This document shows, in pieces, positions 52,869 to 61,747 of a stretch of 64,000 nucleotides of DNA (its first letter is position 1; the number at the start of each line of letters is the position of its first letter). A program made the position numbers and the translations under genes. The stretch is from Nocardioides oceani (GTDB taxonomy: Bacteria > Actinomycetota > Actinomycetes > Propionibacteriales > Nocardioidaceae), in NCBI RefSeq assembly GCF_030412965.1, contig NZ_JAUHJQ010000002.1:372001-436000 (forward strand), in the 5' to 3' direction. Below the pieces are notes generated by a model. That model was not told the DNA's origin. It was given only the letters and a program-made list of their open reading frames with translations, and searched no databases.

Positions 52869-54131
52869 TCACAGTCGGGGCGGGGTGGGCACGGACCCGG
52901 GGGAGGGCGAGAGCGCCACGATCGCGACGTCGTCGTGGGTGTCGCCGCCCTGGAAGTCCACGACCTGCTCGGTGAGGCCGCGCGCCAGCGCGTGGACGTC
53001 CGCCGGGCCGAACGCGCGCAGGGCGGCGTGCAGCCGCTCCTCGCCGAAGTAGTCGTCGGCGCCGCGGGCCTCGGTCACCCCGTCGGTGTAGACCACGAGC
53101 GCCTCGCCGGGCGCGAGCCGCAGCTCCGCCTCGTCGTACTGCTGGTCGCCGAGGATGCCGACCAGCGGGCCGCCGACGGCGAGCTCGACCGGCTCGGCGC
53201 CCGGGCGCAGCAGGATCGGCGGCGGGTGGCCGCCGGCGCCGGCCGTGACCCGCCACGAGCCGTCCTCCTCGCGGCGCAGGCGCAGCAGCACCAGCGTGCA
53301 GAACCGCTCGGTCTCGTGGGCGCCGACCACCTCGTTGAGCTCGGCGAGGAGCTCGGAGGGCCGGTGGTGCAGCACCGCGAGGGCGCGGACGGTGTTGCGC
53401 ACCAGCGAGGTGACCACCGCGGCCTCGGCGCCCTTGCCGGCGACGTCACCCAGCACGACGACGTGCTCGTCCGGGGCGGTCGGGAAGATGTCGTAGAAGT
53501 CGCCGCCGACCTCGGTGCCGTCGCCGGCGGGGCGGTACGCCGCCGCGATGGTCAGCCCCGCGACCTGGGGCGGCACGGGTGGCACGAGGGTCTCCTGCAG
53601 CGTGCGCGCGAGCGACCGGGCCCGGTCCTCGGCGGTGCGCGCCTCGTCGCGGGCGCGCAGCAGGTCCTGCTCGTAGCGGCGGCGTCCGGTGGCCTCGAAG
53701 AGCGCGACGTGGACCTCCGCCGGAGCATCGCCGCCGCCGTCGCCGCCACCGTCCTCGTCGACGGGCACCAGCGTGGCGTTGAGCAGCACCGGCAGGCGGG
53801 AGCCGTCGGCGCACCGCAGGTCGACGGCCAGCTCGTGCACCGAGCCGCGCAGCCGCAGCATCGGGTCGTAGACGGTCTCGTGGAAGATCCGCCCGCCGGG
53901 CGTCAGCAGCTGCACCAGCCGCCGGCCCACCACCTCGTCCGGTGAGTGGCCGATCCACCGCAGGAACGTCGCGTTCGCCCGCCGGACCAGCCCGTCCGGG
54001 TCCGTGGTCAGCAGCCCGCAGGGGGCTCGGTCGAGGAGCCGCGCGGCACCGTCGCCCGGGCCGGCCCCGGGCGCCGGGTCCGTCCGGGCCGTCCTCGCCG
54101 CCGCGTCGGTCCTGCCGGTCGCCGGGCTCAG
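52869..54131 (-). CDS. rsbP: RsbP-like PAS + PP2C (SpoIIE) phosphatase
   Basis: About 420 aa. A PAS domain spans residues 35-160 (CGLLTTDPDGLVRRANATFLRWIGHSPDEVVGRRLVQLLTPGGR; key ANATFLRW), then a coiled coil (RRRYEQDLLRARDEARTAEDRARSLARTLQETLVP) and a SpoIIE-type PP2C phosphatase domain: GDGTEVGGDFYDIF, GDVAGKGAEAAVVTSLVRN, GGHPPPIL and YTDGVTEARG. No ATG, GTG or TTG occurs before the PAS core; the frame opens at a CTG (54131) that shares CTGA with the rsbQ stop. In Bacillus RsbP dephosphorylates RsbV during energy stress and needs RsbQ. Confidence 0.82.
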   Translation of the reverse strand: MSPATGRTDAAARTARTDPAPGAGPGDGAARLLDRAPCGLLTTDPDGLVRRANATFLRWIGHSPDEVVGRRLVQLLTPGGRIFHETVYDPMLRLRGSVHELAVDLRCADGSRLPVLLNATLVPVDEDGGGDGGGDAPAEVHVALFEATGRRRYEQDLLRARDEARTAEDRARSLARTLQETLVPPVPPQVAGLTIAAAYRPAGDGTEVGGDFYDIFPTAPDEHVVVLGDVAGKGAEAAVVTSLVRNTVRALAVLHHRPSELLAELNEVVGAHETERFCTLVLLRLRREEDGSWRVTAGAGGHPPPILLRPGAEPVELAVGGPLVGILGDQQYDEAELRLAPGEALVVYTDGVTEARGADDYFGEERLHAALRAFGPADVHALARGLTEQVVDFQGGDTHDDVAIVALSPSPGSVPTPPRL

Positions 54132-54946
54132 GCGGCCATCCGCTCGTCGAGCCACGCGCGGATGGCCGCGGCGGTCTCCTCGGGCGCGCTCAGCTGCGGG
54201 CAGTGACCGGTGGCGTCGAGGACGACCAGCGTCGCGTCGGGCACCTGCTCCGCGACGTACGCCCCGACCTCGAGGGGAGCGATGATGTCCTCGCGGCACT
54301 GCAGGACCAGTGCGGGGACCGGGACGTGCGGCAGGTCGGCGCGGTTGTCGGAGAGGAACGTCGCCTGCGCGAAGCGGCGCGCCACCTCGGGGTCCATCCG
54401 GCAGAAGGCCTCGGTCAGCTCGTCGCCCAGCTCGGGCCGGTGCGGGTTGCCGACGATGGCCGGCGCCATCGTCGCCGACCAGCCGACGTAGTTGCCGGCG
54501 ATCGCGCCGAGCAGGTCGTCGATGTCCTCGCGGCCGAACCCGCCGGTGTAGCCGTCGTCGTCGAGGTAGCGCGGCGACGGCCCGACCATCACCAGCCCCG
54601 CGAAGCGCTCGGGCTCCGCGATCGTGGCGAGCGCGCCGATCATGGCGGCCACGGAGTGCCCGACGAGCACGGCGTCCTGCAGGTCCAGCGCCCCGACGAC
54701 CTCGAGCAGGTCGGTGGCGTAGCCGTCGAGGTGGCTGTGGCGCAGCTCGTCGTACGCCGCCGGGTCACTGCCGCCGGCGCCCGGGAAGTCGAAGGTCACC
54801 ACCCGGTGGCGGTCGGCGAAGGCCGGCGCGACGTGGCGCCACATGCCCTGGTCGCAGCCGAACCCGTGGGCGAACACGAGGGGGCGGGCGTCGGCGGGGC
54901 CCTGGACGGTCACGGCGTGGCGCGCCAGGGGGTCCGCGGTCGACAT
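54128..54946 (-). CDS. rsbQ: RsbQ-like alpha/beta hydrolase
   Basis: 272 aa. HGFGCDQGMWRHVAPAFADRHRVVTFDFPGAGGSD at the N-terminus, nucleophile GHSVAAMIGALA (Ser98), GPSPRYLDDDGYTGGFGREDIDDLL, CREDIIAPL (Asp) and ATGHCPQLSAP (His) follow RsbQ-type hydrolases closely. It is immediately upstream of and overlaps an RsbP-like phosphatase in the same order as Bacillus rsbQP, where RsbQ supplies a small molecule to the PAS domain. TAGCGT lies 7 nt before ATG 54946. Confidence 0.9.
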   Translation of the reverse strand: MSTADPLARHAVTVQGPADARPLVFAHGFGCDQGMWRHVAPAFADRHRVVTFDFPGAGGSDPAAYDELRHSHLDGYATDLLEVVGALDLQDAVLVGHSVAAMIGALATIAEPERFAGLVMVGPSPRYLDDDGYTGGFGREDIDDLLGAIAGNYVGWSATMAPAIVGNPHRPELGDELTEAFCRMDPEVARRFAQATFLSDNRADLPHVPVPALVLQCREDIIAPLEVGAYVAEQVPDATLVVLDATGHCPQLSAPEETAAAIRAWLDERMAA

Positions 54947-55014
54947 GTCGGCGACGCTAGTGGTCCAGACCGTCCTCGGCCAAGAGCCCGAAGGGTGGGA
55001 GCCGGGCCGTCCGC

Positions 55015-55904
55015 TCAGCCCACGACGTCCGCCGGCGCGACCGCCAGCAGCCGCTCGCACGCCGCGACGAGGCGGGCCCGCAGGGGAGCGCCGCGCTCGG
55101 CGAAGGAGCGCTGCGCGGCGACGTACTCCTGCTTGCCCTCGGGGGTCTCGACGTGGACCGGCTCGAAGCCCAGGTCGCGCAGGTCGTACGGCGCCGCCCG
55201 CATGTCCAGCTCGCGGATGTCGCGCGCCAGCTCGAAGCAGTCCGCGACCAGGTCGGAGTCGACCATCGGCGTGAGCCGGAAGGCGTGCTTGTAGAGGTCC
55301 ATCCCCGCGTGGAGGCACGCCGGCTGCTCGAACGCCGGCCGGTCGGCGCTCGTCGGGCGCAACGTGTTGAGCGGGCGGGCCGGCTCGGTGAAGAACCGGT
55401 AGGCGTCGAAGTGGGAGCAGGCGACCCGGTGCGACTCGACCACCGCGTCGGTGCCCTCCGGCCCGAGCCGCAGCGGCCAGTCGGCGTGCCGGGTCTCGTC
55501 CTCGCCGAGCCGGTAGACCATCGCCCACTCGTGCATGCCGAAGCAGCCGAAGTTCGCCGGGCGGCCCTGCGTGGCGGTCAGCAGCGCGCGCAGCGACTCC
55601 AGCAGCGGGCGCTGGGTGGCGACGTACGCCGCGTCCACCGTCACGACCCCGTCCACGACCGCGTACCCCCTGAGTCCGGCGTGCTCGGGGCGGCGTCGTC
55701 GCCGACGGCGAGCCCGACGCCGAAGCCGGGGTGCCAGCGCCGCAGCTGGGCGGGCCGCTGGGAGTAGTAGGTGAAGAGGAAGTCGTGGACCGGGTGCTTC
55801 ACGTGCGACTCGCGCCGGGCCAGGTGGGGCGCGACGAACGCGTCGACGCGGGCCGCGTGTGCCGCGGCTCTCGCCTGCCACTCAGCGGTTCCCAGCACCT
55901 CCAC
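55015..55904 (-). pseudogene. 3-methyladenine DNA glycosylase-like gene with a single-base frameshift
   Basis: Reading frame A starts at ATG 55904 ([24 protein letters not shown]..., with [36 protein letters not shown]), then falls off. Frame B carries the rest from GLRGYAVVDG onward: NFGCFGMHEWAMVYRLGEDE, SHRVACSHFDAYRFFTEPARPLNTLRP, FEQPACLHAGMDLYKHAFRL, VADCFELARDIRELDMRAAPYDLRDLG. Both fit one family seen in Actinobacteria and usually named 3-methyladenine DNA glycosylase. The switch maps to GGGG at 55687-55690 (+ strand); one more G would restore a single 296-aa frame. Either a real mutation or a homopolymer sequencing error. Confidence 0.8.
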
Positions 55905-55936
55905 GGGCGTCGATGGTAGGTCGATAGTGTCGAGCC

Positions 55937-56746
55937 GTGCGCATCGCGAGATTCACCACCGGCGAGGATCCCCAGTACGGCGTCGTGACGGGCGACCTGG
56001 ACGAGTTCGGGCAGCCCGACGAGGACGCCGTGGTCGTGGCGCTCGCCGGCGACCCGCTGTACGTCGGCGTCAAGCTGCTCGACACCGAGCACAAGCTCGC
56101 CGACGTCCGCCTGCTGGCGCCGGTCCTGCCGCGCAGCAAGGTGGTCGGCATCGGCCGCAACTACGCCGCGCACGCCGCCGAGATGGGCAACGACGTGCCG
56201 ACCGAGCCGCTGATGTTCCTCAAGCCCAACACCAGCGTGGTGGGCCCGGGCGACCCGATCTTCTACCCGCGGCAGACGCAGAACCTGCACTTCGAGGGCG
56301 AGCTCGCGGTCGTCATCGGCCGGATCTGCCGCGACGTGCCGCCGGAGCAGGCGACCGACGTCATCCACGGCTACACGATCGCCAACGACGTGACCGCGCG
56401 CGACCTGCAGAAGGGCGACGTGCAGTTCACCCGGGCCAAGGGCTTCGACTCCTTCTGCCCGCTCGGGCCGTGGATCGAGACCGACCTCGACCCCCAGCAC
56501 TTCGCCGACGGGGTCCGGGTGCAGACCCACCTCAACGGCGACCTGAAGCAGGACGGCAGCACGGCCGACCTGATCTTCGACATCCCGACGCTCGTGTCCT
56601 ACGTCTCGAGCGTGATGACGCTGCTGCCCGGCGACGTCATCCTCACCGGCACCCCCGAGGGTGTCGGTCCGATGGAGGTGGGCGACGAGGTCGAGGTCTC
56701 GATCGCCGGCCTCGGCACTCTCACGAACAAGGTGGCCCAGCGTTGA
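55937..56746 (+). CDS. fumarylacetoacetate hydrolase (FAH) family protein
   Basis: 269 aa from GTG 55937; TAGTGT (55925-55930) lies 6 nt upstream. FAH core: [35 protein letters not shown], the metal-binding [12 protein letters not shown] (two Glu), [30 protein letters not shown] and [18 protein letters not shown]. The combination suits 2-hydroxyhepta-2,4-diene-1,7-dioate isomerase- or acylpyruvase-type activity. In actinobacteria such a gene is often next to gltX. The stop overlaps the gltX start (TTGA). Confidence 0.92.
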   Translation: MRIARFTTGEDPQYGVVTGDLDEFGQPDEDAVVVALAGDPLYVGVKLLDTEHKLADVRLLAPVLPRSKVVGIGRNYAAHAAEMGNDVPTEPLMFLKPNTSVVGPGDPIFYPRQTQNLHFEGELAVVIGRICRDVPPEQATDVIHGYTIANDVTARDLQKGDVQFTRAKGFDSFCPLGPWIETDLDPQHFADGVRVQTHLNGDLKQDGSTADLIFDIPTLVSYVSSVMTLLPGDVILTGTPEGVGPMEVGDEVEVSIAGLGTLTNKVAQR

Positions 56747-58209
56747 GCAACACCCCCGTCCGCGTCCGGATGGCCCCGTCCCCGACCGGCAGCCCGCACG
56801 TCGGTCTCGCCCGCACCGCGCTCTACAACTGGGCGTTCGCGCGCAAGCACGGCGGCACCTTCGTCTTCCGGATCGAGGACACCGACAAGGAGCGCAACAC
56901 CGAGGAGTCCTACGAGTCGCTCATCGACCTGATGCAGTGGCTCGGCCTGTCCTGGGACGAGGGGGTCGTGGTCGGCGGCCCGTACGGCCCCTACCGCCAG
57001 TCCGAGCGCACCGAGGTGTACGCCGACGTGCTGGCCCGGCTGCGCGAGTCGTCCTACACCTACGACTGCTTCTGCACGACCGAGGAGGTCGACGCGCGTC
57101 GCAAGGCGTCCGGCTCCAAGGTGCTGGGGTACGACGGGTTCTGCCGCGAGCTGTCCGCCGAGCAGCGGGCGGCGTTCGAGGCCGAGGGCCGCGCGCCGGT
57201 CGTCCGGTTCCGGATGCCCGACGGCGAGATCACCTTCGACGACCTCGTCCGCGGCGAGATCACCTTCCAGACCGAGCACGTCCCGGACTTCGCGCTGGCG
57301 CGGGCCAACGGCGACCCGCTCTACACGCTGACCGCCCCGGTCGACGACGCCACGATGGAGATCACCCACGTCCTGCGCGGTGAGGACCTCCTCTCGAGCA
57401 CGCCGCGCCAGGTCGCGCTGTTCGAGGGCCTCAAGGCGATCGGCGTGGCGAAGGAGACCCCGGCGTTCGGCCACCTGCCCTACGTCATGGGCGAGGGCAA
57501 CAAGAAGCTCTCCAAGCGCGACCCGCAGGCGCACATGGCGCTCTACCGCGAGCAGGGCTTCCTCCCCGAGGGCCTGCTCAACTACCTCGCGCTGCTCGGC
57601 TGGTCGATCGCCCCGGACCGCGACGTCTTCACGCTCGAGGAGATGGTCGGGGCCTTCGACCTGAGGGACGTCAACCCCAACCCGGCGCGCTTCGACCTCA
57701 AGAAGGCCGAGGCGATCAACGCCGCCCAGATGCGCCTGCTCTCGGTCGAGCAGGTCACCGAGCGCGCCCTGCCGTTCCTCGTCGGGGCCGGCGTGGTCGA
57801 CGAGGGCTCCGAGGCCGATCGCGAGCTGCTCGCGCGGGCGATGCCCCTGGTCGCCGAGCGGATCAACAAGCTCACCGAGGCCGTCGACATGCTGGGCTTC
57901 CTCTTCGTCGCCGAGGAGGACTTCACCCGCGACGAGGCCGACGCCGCCAAGCTGCTGGACGAGAAGGGCGTCGAGGTCGTCCAGGCGGCGTACGACGCCG
58001 TCGAGCCGCTCGGGGAGTGGACCACCGACGCCATCCAGGCGGCCCTGCAGGGCAAGCTCGTCGAGGAGCTCGGCCTCAAGCCGCGCAACGCCTTCGGGCC
58101 GGTCCGGGTGGCGATCACCGGCCGCCGGGTCTCCCCGCCGCTGTTCGAGTCGATGGAGCTGCTCGGCCGCGACCGCGGCCTCGCCCGTCTCCGCTCCGCG
58201 CTGGGCTGA
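56743..58209 (+). CDS. gltX: glutamyl-tRNA synthetase
   Basis: 488 aa from TTG 56743, a start overlapping the FAH stop; the next Met (RMAPSPTG) lies inside the catalytic core, so the TTG is required. HIGH-type motif SPHVG after [53 protein letters not shown] (key HVLRGEDLL) and the KMSKS-type [12 protein letters not shown]-terminal anticodon-binding domain is complete. In Actinobacteria GluRS also charges tRNA-Gln non-discriminately, and both cognate tRNAs follow 1-1.2 kb downstream. Confidence 0.96.
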   Translation: MSNTPVRVRMAPSPTGSPHVGLARTALYNWAFARKHGGTFVFRIEDTDKERNTEESYESLIDLMQWLGLSWDEGVVVGGPYGPYRQSERTEVYADVLARLRESSYTYDCFCTTEEVDARRKASGSKVLGYDGFCRELSAEQRAAFEAEGRAPVVRFRMPDGEITFDDLVRGEITFQTEHVPDFALARANGDPLYTLTAPVDDATMEITHVLRGEDLLSSTPRQVALFEGLKAIGVAKETPAFGHLPYVMGEGNKKLSKRDPQAHMALYREQGFLPEGLLNYLALLGWSIAPDRDVFTLEEMVGAFDLRDVNPNPARFDLKKAEAINAAQMRLLSVEQVTERALPFLVGAGVVDEGSEADRELLARAMPLVAERINKLTEAVDMLGFLFVAEEDFTRDEADAAKLLDEKGVEVVQAAYDAVEPLGEWTTDAIQAALQGKLVEELGLKPRNAFGPVRVAITGRRVSPPLFESMELLGRDRGLARLRSALG

Positions 58210-58213
58210 CGCG

Positions 58214-59182
58214 ATGACCGTGCCGGTGCAGCAGCCCCCGCCCGCCACCGGCGAGGGCCTGACCTACGAGCGGCTGCACCGGCTCGGACGCACCGGCTGG
58301 TGGCGTCCGCTGGTGGGCGTGCTCCTGCTGGTGTTCCTCGTGCTCGTCCTGCAGACCGTCGCGACGGTCGTCATCGCGGTCTACCTCCTCGTCCGCGGCG
58401 TGGGCGTGGACGAGGCGCTCGACCGGCTCACGGGTGATCCCGTCACGCCGTCGTTCCTCGCGCTCGTCAACGTCGGCTGGGCCCTCGCGATCCCCGCCGT
58501 CTGGCTCGTCGGCTTCGCCCTCCACCGGCTGCGGCCCGGGTGGGTGTCGTCGGTGGGGCTGCGGCTGCGCTGGCGTTGGTTCGCGGCCTGCTTCGGTGTG
58601 GCCTTCGTCGCGCTGTTCCTGACACTCGTCGTCTCGGCGCTGCTGCCGGCGCAGGGCTCCGGGACCGAGGTGTCGACCGAGCTCAACGACTTCACCCGGA
58701 CCACCCGGGACTTCGCGCTGGTCGTGCTCCTGCTCACGCCGCTGCAGGCGGCAGGGGAGGAGTACGCCTTCCGGGGCTACCTCACCCAGGCCTTCGGCGG
58801 CCTGGTGCCGTGGCGGTGGGTGGCCGTCGTGGTGCCGGCCTTCCTGTTCGCGCTCGCCCACGGGGTCGGCCAGGACCTGCCGATCTTCTTCGACCGGTTC
58901 GCCTTCGGGCTGGTCGCCGGCACGCTCGTCATCCTCACCGGCGGCCTGGAGGCGGGCATCGCGATGCACGTCCTCAACAACTGGCTGGCCTTCGGCATCG
59001 CGCTCGCCTTCGGCGACATGACCTCCGCGCTCAACCCGTCGGGCGGGACGTGGTGGAGCCTGCCGGTCACCCTGACCCAGTCGCTGGCGTTCCTCGGGCT
59101 GACCCTGCTCGTGGCGCGGGCGATGGGGGTGCGGCGCACGACCGACGGGGCCGTTTTGGAGCGCCGAAACACTCGCGTGTAA
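58214..59182 (+). CDS. CPBP-family intramembrane metalloprotease
   Basis: 322 aa, six to eight hydrophobic segments. CPBP (Abi) motifs: AAGEEYAFRGYLTQAF (EExxxR), FLFALAHGVGQDLPIFFDRFAFGLVAG (FxxxH...) and GGLEAGIAMHVLNNWLA (HxxxN). These membrane proteases relate to CAAX prenyl endopeptidases and bacteriocin self-immunity proteins; the substrate is unknown. ATG 58214 lies 4 bp after gltX, so it is probably co-transcribed. A promoter for the tRNAs lies in its last codons. Confidence 0.88.
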   Translation: MTVPVQQPPPATGEGLTYERLHRLGRTGWWRPLVGVLLLVFLVLVLQTVATVVIAVYLLVRGVGVDEALDRLTGDPVTPSFLALVNVGWALAIPAVWLVGFALHRLRPGWVSSVGLRLRWRWFAACFGVAFVALFLTLVVSALLPAQGSGTEVSTELNDFTRTTRDFALVVLLLTPLQAAGEEYAFRGYLTQAFGGLVPWRWVAVVVPAFLFALAHGVGQDLPIFFDRFAFGLVAGTLVILTGGLEAGIAMHVLNNWLAFGIALAFGDMTSALNPSGGTWWSLPVTLTQSLAFLGLTLLVARAMGVRRTTDGAVLERRNTRV

Positions 59183-59185
59183 GGT
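59156..59185 (+). promoter_or_regulatory. candidate promoter for the tRNA genes
   Basis: TTGGAG (59156-59161), an 18-nt spacer and TAAGGT (59180-59185) resemble sigma-70-class -35/-10 boxes, 65 bp before tRNA-Gln. A small stem (GTGCCC / GGGCAC, 59194-59217) follows; a second candidate -10, TAGTCT, lies nearer the tRNA. Confidence 0.5.
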
Positions 59186-59249
59186 TCTCGACCGTGCCCA
59201 CCGCCACGGCGGAGGGCACGAGATGGCCGACATTAGTCTTGTCAGTCAG

Positions 59250-59321
59250 TGGGATATGGTGTAATTGGCAGCACGACTGGTTCTGGTCCAGTTAGTCTAG
59301 GTTCGAGTCCTAGTATCCCAG
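59250..59321 (+). tRNA. tRNA-Gln (CTG anticodon)
   Basis: 72 nt. Acceptor TGGGATA pairs with TATCCCA; anticodon arm ACTGG-TTCTGGT-CCAGT gives anticodon CTG; T arm CTAGG-TTCGAGT-CCTAG. No encoded CCA end. Downstream of gltX, whose product would charge it with Glu for the amidotransferase route. Confidence 0.95.
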
Positions 59322-59437
59322 CGAGTCGCAGGTCTCCTTCGCAGAAGAAGTCCTCGATTTTGCGGCAACAACGGCCCCGGCTAGAGTTCCGCAGGCGGTT
59401 CGGGAACGGACGGCCGGAAACAACTGGATACACGCAT

Positions 59438-59510
59438 GCCCCGTTCGTCTAGCGGCCCAGGACGCTGGCCTCTCACGCCGGAAGCACGGGTTCGAATCCC
59501 GTACGGGGTA
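59438..59510 (+). tRNA. tRNA-Glu (CTC anticodon)
   Basis: 73 nt. Acceptor GCCCCGT pairs with ACGGGGT (G-U at the end); anticodon loop CCTCTCA gives CTC; T arm ACGGG-TTCGAAT-CCCGT. No encoded CCA. It lies 116 bp after tRNA-Gln and before a strong terminator. Confidence 0.95.
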
Positions 59511-59519
59511 CACACGAGG

Positions 59520-59554
59520 ACGGCCCCGGAGATCATCTCGATCTCCGGGGCCGT
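59520..59554 (+). terminator. terminator after the tRNA genes
   Basis: ACGGCCCCGGAGAT (59520-59533) and ATCTCCGGGGCCGT (59541-59554) form a perfect 14-bp stem with a 7-nt loop. No T tract beyond TTCC, but such strong stems end transcripts in GC-rich Actinobacteria. Confidence 0.85.
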
Positions 59555-59581
59555 TCCGCATCCCCGGGAGCCTCCGACGAC

Positions 59582-60538
59582 GTGACGGGCCGCACGACCC
59601 GGTTTGGGTGCCGGTCGCGCGGGGGACACTGCCTCCCGCAGGACCGACGACAGACGGGCAGGCCATTGGGGGGCAGCACCGGCCGCACCGCGCCGCACGA
59701 GGCGCGGGTGGCGGCCTTCTGGGACCGGTACACCGGTCAGGCGCGCAGCGCGCCGGCGTTCCTCGCCGGCCACCCGCTCGTGGTCGCGCGCGCGGCCGCC
59801 GACGTACGCCGTCTCCCCGAGGTGGCCGCGCCCGACGTCCGCGGCGCCGGCGCCGGCGCGGCGTACCTCCGCGACGTGCTGCACCGTCGCCGTCACGGCC
59901 TGAGCCTGCGGACGACCGGCGCGGCCGTGCTCGAGCTGCCCGGGCGTCCCGGCGACGTGCTGGTCGGGTCGAGCCGGGCCACGCTGCGGCGCAAGGTGCG
60001 GGCGGCGGAGCGTCGCGGGCTGGCCTGCCGGCCGGTCACCGACCCGGGCGAGCGGGAGGCGCTGCTGGCCCGCGCCCACGCCGCGGAGGCCGAGCACCCC
60101 GACCCGCGCTACCGCGTGAGCGCGCCCGACAACAGCGACCTGCTCGCGTTCGGGCACTGGTACGTCACCGAGGACGCGGACGGCCGGGCGCTCCACCTCG
60201 CAGTGGTCCCCGTCGCGGGCGAGTGGGCGGCGCTGCGCTACTTCCGCACGCTGTCGTGGGGCGAGGCCGAGAGCGACGCCCGCTACCTCGCCAGCGCCCA
60301 CCTCGCCGCCGCGCTGGTGGCCACGGGCGTGCGGCACGTCCTGGACCCCGAGCCGCCCGGGACCCAGGGTCCGGGCCTGCGGCACTTCCAGCGGATGGTC
60401 GGCTACCGCTACGTCCGGCTCGTCGCCGCCGCGCAGGAGGCCGCGTCGCCGGTGCGCCGGCGCGTGGCGGTCGGGGCGCTGTCCCTGGCCGCCGCCGCGG
60501 CCGGTGTCAGCCTCGAGGCGGAGTGGCTGCTCGGCTGA
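59582..60538 (+). CDS. GNAT/FemAB-like protein of unknown function
   Basis: Up to 318 aa. GTG 59582 and TTG 59666 (after GGCAGGCC) are both possible; the homologous-looking part starts with HEARVAAFWDRYTGQARSAPAF. SSRATLRRKVRAAERRGLACRPV, REALLARAHAAEAEHPD, LHLAVVPVAGEWAALRYFRTL and a C-terminal GLRHFQRMVGYRYVRLV stretch give an acyltransferase feel (two GNAT-like halves). A hydrophobic Ala-rich helix ends the protein. I do not recognise a named family; function unknown. It follows the tRNA terminator. Confidence 0.7.
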   Translation: MTGRTTRFGCRSRGGHCLPQDRRQTGRPLGGSTGRTAPHEARVAAFWDRYTGQARSAPAFLAGHPLVVARAAADVRRLPEVAAPDVRGAGAGAAYLRDVLHRRRHGLSLRTTGAAVLELPGRPGDVLVGSSRATLRRKVRAAERRGLACRPVTDPGEREALLARAHAAEAEHPDPRYRVSAPDNSDLLAFGHWYVTEDADGRALHLAVVPVAGEWAALRYFRTLSWGEAESDARYLASAHLAAALVATGVRHVLDPEPPGTQGPGLRHFQRMVGYRYVRLVAAAQEAASPVRRRVAVGALSLAAAAAGVSLEAEWLLG

Positions 60539-60565
60539 GCTCCCGCGTGACCCGGTCCGGGCGGA

Positions 60566-61651
60566 TCAGGCGCAGAGGCCGTTGGCCGCGGCGTCGGCCT
60601 TCGAGCCGCCGGGCCGGCTGCCGCTGATCGCGCCGCGGCCGAGGTCGCCGAGCGGCCGGTCGTCCGCGACGCGGCGCCACAGCGCACCGGCCTCGTCGGT
60701 CAGGCGCACCCGGCCCCAGTTCGGGTCCCCGACGGGGAGCTCGACGACCGGCGCGGTGACGAAGCGGATCTTCCCGAGCCGCGCGTGGCGGAGCGACCCG
60801 GCCAGGTCGACGACCTCCGAGACGCTGGCCAGCTCGGGGTCGGCCTGGATCGAGCCCGCCACGGCGCTCGCGAACGACACCAGCCGGTCCGGCCGCGCGA
60901 GCGTGCGGGCGGAGAGCACCTTGGCGATCATCGAGGCGATGAACGCCTGCTGGCGGCGTACCCGGCCCAGGTCGGCGTTGGGCGTCGACGTGCGCTGCCG
61001 CATGTAGGCCAGGGAGTCCTCGCCGCCGAGGACCTGGGTGCCGGCGTCGAGGTGGATGCCGTGCTGGCGGTCGTCGACCTCCGCGGGCAGGCAGACCTCG
61101 ACACCCCCGACCGCGTCGACGATCTCCTTGAATCCGCCGAAGTCCACGACCACGTAGTGGTCGACGTAGATCCCGGTCACCGCCTCGAGCTGCGCCGCCG
61201 CGCACGACGCGCCGCCGACCGCGAGGGCCTCGTTCCACGTCGCGTCCCGCGCGCCCGGCACCACCTCGCCGTCGACCTCGCAGTCGGGCCGGTCGACGAG
61301 CGTGTCGCGCGGGACGGAGATGCCGTACGCCGCCCGGCGGCCGTCGGCCACGTGCAGCAGCATGGTGACGTCCGAACCCCCGCCGCCGGACTCGCGGTCG
61401 ATGCCGCAGCCGTCGCACGCCCGCTCGTCGGTGCCGAGGACCAGGATGTTGAGCGCTCCCGTCGGCAGCTGCGGCTCGGGCCGCTCCGCCCGGCCGGCGT
61501 AGTCGATCGGCGGCCCCTCGTCGATGCGCCGGTCGACGTGGCGGTAGGCCAGCGCCACCGCGACGCCGGTCACCAGGGCGAGGCAGAGCTGGGTGACGAG
61601 GACGACCCGCCAGACGGTACGTCGGTGCGCGCGGTCGACCACGGCGCCCAT
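60566..61651 (-). CDS. LytR-CpsA-Psr (LCP) family protein
   Basis: 361 aa from ATG 61651. Type II membrane topology: short basic N-terminus, one transmembrane helix at about residues 14-36, then the extracellular LCP domain with LNILVLGTDERACDG, SDVTMLLHVADGRRAAYGISVPRDTLVD (key Asp, Arg and SVPRDT), FGGFKEIVDAVGGVEVCLP and EDSLAYMRQRTSTPNADLGRVRRQQAFI. Such enzymes transfer polyprenyl-phosphate-linked glycopolymers (for example arabinogalactan, teichoic or capsule polymers) to the wall. An inserted Cys pair (CDGCGI) is unusual. It is divergent from the Ada-AlkA gene. Confidence 0.9.
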   Translation of the reverse strand: MGAVVDRAHRRTVWRVVLVTQLCLALVTGVAVALAYRHVDRRIDEGPPIDYAGRAERPEPQLPTGALNILVLGTDERACDGCGIDRESGGGGSDVTMLLHVADGRRAAYGISVPRDTLVDRPDCEVDGEVVPGARDATWNEALAVGGASCAAAQLEAVTGIYVDHYVVVDFGGFKEIVDAVGGVEVCLPAEVDDRQHGIHLDAGTQVLGGEDSLAYMRQRTSTPNADLGRVRRQQAFIASMIAKVLSARTLARPDRLVSFASAVAGSIQADPELASVSEVVDLAGSLRHARLGKIRFVTAPVVELPVGDPNWGRVRLTDEAGALWRRVADDRPLGDLGRGAISGSRPGGSKADAAANGLCA

Positions 61652-61747
61652 CGTCCCAGAGCGGCCGCTCCCGCGCGGGCGATCCGTCCTCGCCGCGGTG
61701 TCCGATTCCCGCCAGACCGTGTCGTCGTGGTGCGCGAGGATGGACCC

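Noticed and set aside
59194..59217. Intrinsic terminator before tRNA-Gln
   Set aside because: The GTGCCC/GGGCAC stem is short and lies within the likely tRNA precursor; kept only as a note with the promoter.
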